Shown: one piece after another, positions 44,829-50,242 of the stretch
Numbering within the stretch: the stretch's first letter is position 1
Layout of the letters: every line of letters begins with the position of its first letter
Source: an uncultured Eubacterium sp.
GTDB lineage: Bacteria; Bacillota; Clostridia; Lachnospirales; Lachnospiraceae
DNA length: 50,242 bases
Assembly (NCBI GenBank): GCA_958446835.1
Contig: CAUCXT010000019.1
Span: 1-50,242 of the forward strand
Reading direction: 5' to 3'
Program-made: the position numbers and the translations under genes
The notes under the pieces: generated by a model
What the model saw: the letters and a program-made list of their open reading frames with translations, nothing else
Databases searched by the model: none
Told to the model about the DNA's origin: nothing

Positions 44829-44857
44829 TTTACTTTTGTGTTACAATAAGGTATGAT
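44829..44857 (+). promoter_or_regulatory. Promoter of merR-type gene
   Basis: TTTACT (44829-44834), 17-bp spacer, TATGAT (44852-44857), start near 44864, ATG at 44892. Confidence 0.5.
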
Positions 44858-44891
44858 TTTATTATTCAAAATTACTTAAGGAGGAACAGCT

Positions 44892-45719
44892 ATGGACAGC
44901 TCAGATTTACTTTCAATCTCCGAAATGGCAAAACTAAGACATGTTACAACTGAAACCTTGCGTCACTATGACAGAATAGGATTATTTAAACCGATTTACA
45001 TAAATCCTGATACAGGCTACAGATTCTACTCCTTCACTCAATTCGAAACTCTTGGCACCATCAAAGAGCTCACGCAGATGGGAATGAAGCTTGAAGATAT
45101 AAAATCCTTCTTAAACCACAGGAATTTTAACGAGTCTATAACTGTGCTTGAAAAGCAGCATGAATTGCTGCTCAAAGAAATTCAGGAAAAACAGGCATTA
45201 GAAAAAATAATAAGTGAAAAAATAGATTTTTTGCATAACATTAAGGATAATTCACAGCCGGGAAATATTTTCATGCGGCATTTCCCTGAGAGATACATCA
45301 TATCCGAAGCGAAACCCGGAATGACGGTAAAGCAGATGTGCCTTGAGATCACCAGACTTGAGGGCATGCTCGATGAGGTTGCTCCCGTCTTTGCCTCTAA
45401 CAGGGTCGGTGCCTTCTGCTTAGAGCCTATAACCTCCCTGAACCCTGAGGACAAGACCTTTGAATATGCACCTTTTCTTGAATGTAATAAAAAATACAAC
45501 AAAAATCCTCTATTTATAACAATTCCCGAAGGTGATTTTGTCTGCGCCAGATACCATGGACGCTTTGGCAGTTACTCCGATGTATTCAAATCCGTAGCTG
45601 AGTATATGTCCGAGAACAAGCTCAGACAAAACGGAGCTTTTTACACCAATTATGAGCTTGATATCACGCTAACAGCCAACTACGATGAGACGATCCTGCT
45701 ATTGCAGGTACCGGTGTAA
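44892..45719 (+). CDS. MerR-family regulator, BmrR-like with C-terminal effector domain
   Basis: A 275-aa regulator. The N-terminal MerR helix-turn-helix spans about 7-75 (ISEMAKLRHVTTETLRHYDR, then YRFYSFTQFETLGTIKELTQ). A coiled-coil dimer helix spans 80-118, and a GyrI-like effector-binding domain covers about 120-275. Architecture and length match BmrR, which senses lipophilic cations. AAGGAGG precedes the ATG. Being divergent from the heterodimeric ABC exporter, it is the obvious candidate to regulate it; no 19-bp-spaced MerR promoter was found in front of that operon. Confidence 0.9.
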   Translation: MDSSDLLSISEMAKLRHVTTETLRHYDRIGLFKPIYINPDTGYRFYSFTQFETLGTIKELTQMGMKLEDIKSFLNHRNFNESITVLEKQHELLLKEIQEKQALEKIISEKIDFLHNIKDNSQPGNIFMRHFPERYIISEAKPGMTVKQMCLEITRLEGMLDEVAPVFASNRVGAFCLEPITSLNPEDKTFEYAPFLECNKKYNKNPLFITIPEGDFVCARYHGRFGSYSDVFKSVAEYMSENKLRQNGAFYTNYELDITLTANYDETILLLQVPV

Positions 45720-45725
45720 AGACTA

Positions 45726-45784
45726 GGACATGGGTCTGACACCCCGTCCCAAAAGAATGGGACGTGGTGTCAGACCCATGTCCC
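45726..45784. terminator. Bidirectional terminator made of two inverted GTCTGACACC repeats
   Basis: Positions 45726-45750 pair with 45759-45783 with one mismatch over 25 bp around the loop AAAAGAAT. Two repeat units face each other. The hairpin lies 6 bp after the merR-type stop and 16 bp after the convergent MBOAT stop, so it can terminate both. Confidence 0.85.
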
Positions 45785-45799
45785 ACCACTTTGTCCAGC

Positions 45800-47305
45800 T
45801 TAGAACTTGAAATATATAAACGGATTATACGTCCCGCTTGCTATCCTCAAAATACACAGCACAAGCAGTCCAAGCATGACAACCATGTCAATCAGCATAA
45901 ACCACTCTTTTTTTCTCACCCTATCATAAAATCCGCGAAACTTCCTCGAAACAAAGCCCATACCGATAAACGCAAACACGAATGCTATGATAAGCTCCAT
46001 CGACAGGAATCCAAGGCACTGATAAATGCCAGCCCCCGCCGCCGGATCCATACTGTGGTTATTCCCTCCGAACATCGCGCCTATGTACTGAATAGCATAT
46101 ATGATATTGTCCGACCTGAACAGAACCCAGCCAATTATCACGACAAGCATTGTGTATAGCCAGTTGATAAGCTTTATCGGATTTCTGTCAAGCAGTTTTC
46201 CAAGGAAAAGGCGCTCAATAATCTGGAACACCGCGTAACCCACGCCCCATAGAATAAAAGTGAAATTTGCTCCATGCCATATTCCTGTGAGCAGAAACAC
46301 GATAAACACATTTCTACAGGTTTTAAAAGTCCCCTCACGGCTTCCGCCAAGAGGGAAATACACATACTCCTTGAACCACGATGACAAGGATATGTGCCAT
46401 CTTCTCCAGAATTCCTTTATTGATAGTGAAGTGTATGGATAAGCGAAGTTCTCCTTGAATCTGAACCCCAACATTCTTCCAAGGCCTATAGCCATGTCGG
46501 AATACCCTGAAAAATCATAATATATCTGCATGGTATACGCCAGCGCGCCAAGCCATGCCGTACTGCTTGATATTTTTCCCGGCTCAAGCGCCCATACAGC
46601 ATCCGCCGTGAGCGCAAATGTGTTGGCAAGCAGCACCTTCTTTGCAAGTCCGCATATAAAGCGTCTCTGACCTGAGGCAAAGAGCGGAACCGTCTCCTTC
46701 CTCGCGTCTATCTGCCTTTCAACGTCACTGTACTTTACAATCGGTCCTGCAATCAACTGTGGAAAAAATGATACATACAGCGCGAATTTATATATGCTTT
46801 TCTGGACCTGCGCCTTTCCCATGTACACATCGATAACATAGGACATCGCCTGAAATGTAAAAAAAGAGATTCCTATCGGCAGCACTATCTCCTTAAGCCC
46901 GGACGCTCCCGTCCCCTGCATGAGAAGCATAGCCCTAAATGCCTGTCCATACCCCATATTCCCTGCAAATATTCCGAAAATATTCTCAGCTGCAACCACA
47001 AGCATATTAAAATACTTAAACACAAAAAGCATGGCAAGGTTAAGCACTATCGCCAATATCAATATGCTCTTTTTGTGCCCCTTTTCCATCAACCGTCCCG
47101 CTGTATAATTAAGCACTATCGAAAAGAGCATGATGAACAGATAATATATTCCGCCCCACGCATAGAATATGAGGCTCGCGATTAAAAGCCACACGTTCTT
47201 GAGCGTATACATAAGCCTTACATCCGCCACCTTCGACAGAAGCATATTTACAATCAGAACCGTCGGCAGAAAAATCCATAAAAAACTCATTGAGGCAAAA
47301 AGCAT
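45800..47305 (-). CDS. MBOAT-family O-acyltransferase (AlgI/DltB-like)
   Basis: A 501-aa polytopic membrane protein with about 11-12 membrane segments. MBOAT signatures are present: FFPQLIAGPIVKYSDVERQI, DFSGYSDMAIGLGRMLGF, and the catalytic His in LTGIWHGANFTFILWG. Members move acyl groups across the membrane onto extracellular glycans, usually with an SGNH-type partner; none is adjacent here. GAGG lies 8 nt upstream of the ATG. It starts 5 bp after the glutamate kinase stop, so the two are in one operon, an unusual pairing. Confidence 0.9.
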   Translation of the reverse strand: MLFASMSFLWIFLPTVLIVNMLLSKVADVRLMYTLKNVWLLIASLIFYAWGGIYYLFIMLFSIVLNYTAGRLMEKGHKKSILILAIVLNLAMLFVFKYFNMLVVAAENIFGIFAGNMGYGQAFRAMLLMQGTGASGLKEIVLPIGISFFTFQAMSYVIDVYMGKAQVQKSIYKFALYVSFFPQLIAGPIVKYSDVERQIDARKETVPLFASGQRRFICGLAKKVLLANTFALTADAVWALEPGKISSSTAWLGALAYTMQIYYDFSGYSDMAIGLGRMLGFRFKENFAYPYTSLSIKEFWRRWHISLSSWFKEYVYFPLGGSREGTFKTCRNVFIVFLLTGIWHGANFTFILWGVGYAVFQIIERLFLGKLLDRNPIKLINWLYTMLVVIIGWVLFRSDNIIYAIQYIGAMFGGNNHSMDPAAGAGIYQCLGFLSMELIIAFVFAFIGMGFVSRKFRGFYDRVRKKEWFMLIDMVVMLGLLVLCILRIASGTYNPFIYFKF

Positions 47306-47310
47306 TCTTT

Positions 47311-48087
47311 CTACCTCGCAAAAAAGCGTGTTCCCGCCTTCTTATCCTCACTGACCTCATATAAAAGCTCCGGCTTGTCACCGTTTATGATAACCATATC
47401 TATTCCGTTCTCATTTGCGATGGAGGCAGCCTTAAGCTTGGTTGCCATACCGCCTGTGCCTAGCTTAGAGCCTGCACCTCCGGCAAGAGCCTTAATCTCG
47501 TCCGTTATACCGTGAACCTCCTCGATAAGCTTCGCGTCCTCATGCTTATGAGGGTCCTTGTCATACAGACCATCAATATCCGACATGATTACAAGCGTAT
47601 CCGCCTTCGCGACAGAGGCCACTATAGCGGCAAGTGAATCATTTTCCCCGACCTCAAGCTCAAGCTCATCTATCGCAACCGTATCGTTCTCGTTCACAAC
47701 AGGAATCACCCCAAGCTCAATAAGCTTAGCCATAGCATTCTCGACATTCCTTCTCCTGTCCTCAAGAAGAACATACTTCGTAAGCAGAAGCTGTGCAACC
47801 GTAACACCGTACTCAGAAAACTGCTTATCATACATATCCATTAGCTCACACTGTCCCACAGCGGCACACGCCTGCTTGCCGGGCGTATCCTTTGGACGCT
47901 CCCTAAGCCCAATCTTGCTCATGCCAAGTGCAATGGAACCACTCGACACAAGTATCATCTGATTTCCCGCATTCTGAAGGTCTGCAATCGTCTTGACTAT
48001 TTTCTCAACCCTTCTTATATTGAGATGACCTGTCGCATAGGTCAATGTCGATGTACCTACCTTTACCACAATTCTCTTTCCTGTCAT
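47311..48087 (-). CDS. proB: Glutamate 5-kinase (short form)
   Basis: About 258-aa enzyme that phosphorylates glutamate, the first step of proline synthesis. Motifs: MTGKRIVVKVGTSTLTYATG at the N-terminus, VSSGSIALGMSKIGL, VVNENDTVAIDELE and the nucleotide loop AGGAGSKLGTGGMATKLKAA. The C-terminal PUA domain of E. coli ProB is absent, as in many clostridia. I use ATG 48087 (AGGAG 7 nt upstream); an upstream in-frame ATG lies inside leader palindromes. No proA is next to it. Confidence 0.93.
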   Translation of the reverse strand: MTGKRIVVKVGTSTLTYATGHLNIRRVEKIVKTIADLQNAGNQMILVSSGSIALGMSKIGLRERPKDTPGKQACAAVGQCELMDMYDKQFSEYGVTVAQLLLTKYVLLEDRRRNVENAMAKLIELGVIPVVNENDTVAIDELELEVGENDSLAAIVASVAKADTLVIMSDIDGLYDKDPHKHEDAKLIEEVHGITDEIKALAGGAGSKLGTGGMATKLKAASIANENGIDMVIINGDKPELLYEVSEDKKAGTRFFAR

Positions 48088-48106
48088 GTCTTCTCTCCTG
48101 TTTCCC

Positions 48107-48199
48107 GGGACACCGGTGTCCCAAATATTCACTTGAATACTTTAATTCGACCAAGTGAATCATTGGTTAAACTATAACATTGTACTACGATATTTACAA
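48107..48199 (-). promoter_or_regulatory. proB promoter and structured leader
   Basis: TTGTAA (complement of 48194-48199), 17-bp spacer, TATAGT (complement of 48171-48176), start near 48164. The leader then contains a hairpin with 9-bp arms ATTCACTTG (48127-48135 with 48152-48160) and a 16-bp perfect palindrome GGGACACCGGTGTCCC (48107-48122). No T-run follows, and no T-box features were seen. Confidence 0.55.
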
Positions 48200-48206
48200 G
48201 AAAAAA

Positions 48207-48263
48207 TTGGGACAGGGGCTTGGGACAAGGGTCTGACACCCTGTCCCAAAGCCCCTGTCCCAA
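48207..48263 (-). terminator. Terminator of ABC half-transporter gene built from nested repeats
   Basis: A long stem joins 48207-48231 to 48239-48263 around the TCTGACA loop, with GGGACA units repeated within each arm. On the minus strand it begins next to the stop codon of the half-transporter gene and ends in a run of six Ts. It is the largest member of the window's GTCTGACACC family. Confidence 0.85.
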
Positions 48264-48266
48264 AAA

Positions 48267-50018
48267 TTAGAACTGGCTGTTATATAGCTGTGAATAGAAT
48301 CCGCCCTTTGCAAGGAGAGTATCATGGTTACCCTGCTCTATGATATGTCCGTCCTTCATTACAAGGATGACATCCGCCTCACGGATTGTGGATAGTCTGT
48401 GTGCTACAATGAAGCTTGTCCTTCCCTTCATCATGCGCGCGAAGGCTTCCTGAATCTTGATTTCCGTTCTGGTATCGATTGACGATGTAGCCTCATCAAG
48501 TATGAGCATAGGTGGCAGGCAGAGCATTACTCTTGCGATACACAGAAGCTGCTTCTGTCCCTGTGACAGGCTTCCGCCGTCCTCGTTGAGCACTGTATCA
48601 TAGCCCTGCGGAAGTCTCTTTATAAAGCTGTGTGCATGTGATGCCTTGGCAGCCGCAACCATTTCCTCGTCCGTAGCGTCCGGCTTACCCATCTTAAGAT
48701 TATCCCTGATGGTTCCGTTCTTAAGCCATGTGTCCTGAAGCACCATTCCGTAGGACTTTCTGAGGCTTCCTCTTGTGACATCCTTTATGTCATCACCTGC
48801 AACCTTTATGCTTCCGGAATTCACATCGTAGAAACGCATGAGAAGATTGATAAGTGTTGTCTTACCGCAGCCTGTAGGTCCAACGATAGCGATACGCTGT
48901 CCCGGCTTAACCGAAAGGTTGAAATCCTCAATGAGCTTCTGCTCAGGAACGTATGAAAAGTACACCTTCTCAAGCTCTACATGTCCATCTGCATTCACAG
49001 TCTTTGCATTCTCCGGCTCCGGAACCTGTGGCTCCTCCTCTATAAGCTCCATAACTCTTCCAGCACAGGTGAGCGCGTTCTGAAGCTCCGTCACAACGCC
49101 TGAAATCTCATTAAAAGGCTTGGTATACTGATTAGCGTAGCTGAGCATACAAGATAGCTTACCTACACTAATTCTGCCATGTACTGCGAATATTGCTCCC
49201 ACAAGCGCAACAAGCATATATACAATACTGTTTACAAATCTTGTTGAAGGGTTGGTTATGGACGAGAAGAAAATTGCCTTCAATGAACACTTCTCCAAGC
49301 GGTTATTCACCTCATCGAATTTCTCCTTAACCTCATCCTCCTGGCTGTACGCCTTCACGACCTTAAGATTTCCGACCATCTCATCTATGATTGCTGTCTG
49401 CTCACCTCTTGTCTCAGACTGCTTCTTAAACATTGTGTGGGTGTTCTTTGCAATATATGCCGCAACAAAAAGTGAGAGCGGAGTCACGCACACAACAACA
49501 AGTGTGATAGGAATGCTGACCGTGAGCATGAAGCCTAGCGTACCCAGTATAGTTATGACACCTGTAAAAAGCTGTGTAAAGCCCATTAAAAGACCATCCG
49601 CAAACTGGTCTACATCCGCAATTACACGGCTTACCACATCACCGTAAGGATGTCCGTCAATGTACTTGAGCGGAAGTATCTCAATCTTTCTTATAGCCTC
49701 AGTACGGATATCCCTTATTACATTGTAGGTAATCTTATTGTTGCACACATTCATAAGCCACTGTGCAAGTGCGCCGATAATGATTACCACTATCATTGTC
49801 CTAATTATTGCAATTATTCCGGTAAAATCAACAAGCCCCTTGTCGATTATGAGGTCAATGGCATTACCTGTAAGTATAGGTACATACAGCGTACATGCTA
49901 CCGTCACTGCTGCAAGCAGTATTGAAAAAATAAGAAAAACATAGTATTTTTTGATATATCTGAGCACTTTTCCTATCGTGCTCTTGTCTTCGTTGGTTAA
50001 TTTTCTTACCTTAGCCAT
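48267..50018 (-). CDS. ABC exporter half-transporter (multidrug type)
   Basis: About 583-aa half-transporter with six membrane helices (about 25-310), Walker A GPTGCGKTTLIN, signature LSQGQKQLLCIA and Walker B LILDEATSSIDT with catalytic Glu. It resembles the active-site member of the heterodimer at 40983-42821, so a partner gene is expected just beyond the right edge. I use ATG 50018, with AGGAGG 9 nt upstream; the frame extends 11 codons further without a ribosome-binding site. A repeat-derived terminator follows its stop. Confidence 0.92.
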   Translation of the reverse strand: MAKVRKLTNEDKSTIGKVLRYIKKYYVFLIFSILLAAVTVACTLYVPILTGNAIDLIIDKGLVDFTGIIAIIRTMIVVIIIGALAQWLMNVCNNKITYNVIRDIRTEAIRKIEILPLKYIDGHPYGDVVSRVIADVDQFADGLLMGFTQLFTGVITILGTLGFMLTVSIPITLVVVCVTPLSLFVAAYIAKNTHTMFKKQSETRGEQTAIIDEMVGNLKVVKAYSQEDEVKEKFDEVNNRLEKCSLKAIFFSSITNPSTRFVNSIVYMLVALVGAIFAVHGRISVGKLSCMLSYANQYTKPFNEISGVVTELQNALTCAGRVMELIEEEPQVPEPENAKTVNADGHVELEKVYFSYVPEQKLIEDFNLSVKPGQRIAIVGPTGCGKTTLINLLMRFYDVNSGSIKVAGDDIKDVTRGSLRKSYGMVLQDTWLKNGTIRDNLKMGKPDATDEEMVAAAKASHAHSFIKRLPQGYDTVLNEDGGSLSQGQKQLLCIARVMLCLPPMLILDEATSSIDTRTEIKIQEAFARMMKGRTSFIVAHRLSTIREADVILVMKDGHIIEQGNHDTLLAKGGFYSQLYNSQF

Positions 50019-50063
50019 GCTCTTAAACCTCCTCGTTGTTCTATATTCCACATAAACGGGTTG

Positions 50064-50242
50064 TTCGCAATCCGCTCCGCTTCTTGCTCATAAAACAACA
50101 TCTGTTACGCAGATGTTGCGGGTAATTCGCAATCCGCTCCGCTTCTTGCTCATAAAACAACATCTGTTACGCAGATGTTGCGGGTAATTCGCAATCCGCT
50201 CCGCTTCTTGCTCATAAAACAACATCTGTTACGCAGATGTTG
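50064..50242. repeat. 62-bp tandem repeat array with internal hairpins, open at right edge
   Basis: Three consecutive copies with a 62-bp period start at 50064, 50126 and 50188, the last cut by the window end. The copies are nearly identical. Each contains a 9-bp stem-loop CAACATCTG-TTACG-CAGATGTTG and the stretch TTCGCAATCCGCTCCGCTTC. The array lies between the ribosome-binding site of the half-transporter gene and whatever lies upstream. Its full copy number is unknown. Confidence 0.93.

Noticed and set aside
48107..48165. T-box or proline-responsive riboswitch ahead of proB
   Set aside because: The leader is too short and lacks the T-box consensus; only two simple palindromes are present.
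50064..50242. CRISPR array
   Set aside because: The units repeat over their full 62 bp with no variable spacers, and there are no cas genes in view.
1..50242. tRNA, rRNA or phage genes
   Set aside because: No CCA-ended cloverleaf, rRNA segment, integrase or phage structural gene was recognised on either strand.

Overview
The window looks like a chromosomal segment of a low-to-mid GC Clostridia member, most likely a gut- or rumen-type Lachnospiraceae. The evidence is strong AGGAGG ribosome-binding sites, TTGACA/TATAAT-type promoters, sugar ABC systems without a local ATPase, a xylan-degradation operon, heterodimeric ABC exporters and an MBOAT gene. This placement rests on gene content only; no rRNA or tRNA gene was seen.

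Region 1 (1-11.5 kb, minus strand) is one long carbohydrate-uptake operon. A 982-aa solute-binding protein carries N-terminal carbohydrate-binding-like modules. It is followed by two permeases, a membrane-anchored NHL-repeat protein, a Yip1-type membrane protein, a DUF5696-like surface protein and a second permease pair, the last cut by the window edge. A divergent AraC-type regulator (11.9 kb) probably controls it.

Region 2 (12.9-22 kb, minus strand) is a glucuronoxylan operon transcribed GH8, SGNH esterase, GH10 lipoprotein xylanase, GH115 alpha-glucuronidase, GH43-like. A 213-bp MITE-like palindromic element lies between the GH10 and GH115 genes. The GH43-like protein has lost all three positions expected to be catalytic.

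Region 3 (22-44.6 kb) is a nitrogen island. It holds a complete urease operon (fused UreAB, UreC, E, F, G, D), an Amt ammonium channel fused to a PII domain, an Opp-type ABC importer, and five neighbouring ureohydrolase genes. One of these is a tandem fusion of two complete domains, giving six intact active sites. Ureohydrolases release urea from guanidino compounds, urease turns urea into ammonia, and Amt-PII handles ammonium. The simplest reading is a guanidino-compound/peptide nitrogen salvage pathway. Three of the ureohydrolases lie just downstream of, and may be co-transcribed with, a heterodimeric ABC exporter that has a BmrR-like MerR gene divergent from it.

Region 4 (44.9-50.2 kb) has the MerR regulator, an MBOAT acyltransferase in operon with a short glutamate 5-kinase, one half of another ABC exporter, and a 62-bp tandem repeat that runs off the right edge.

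Recurrent non-coding signals are: a GGGTCTGACACC palindromic repeat at four gene 3' ends, twice supplying the stop codon; promoter-proximal terminator-like hairpins 20-27 nt after predicted starts in front of the urease, opp and ABC-exporter operons; and a pair of similar dyads in the opp/ureohydrolase divergent promoter region.
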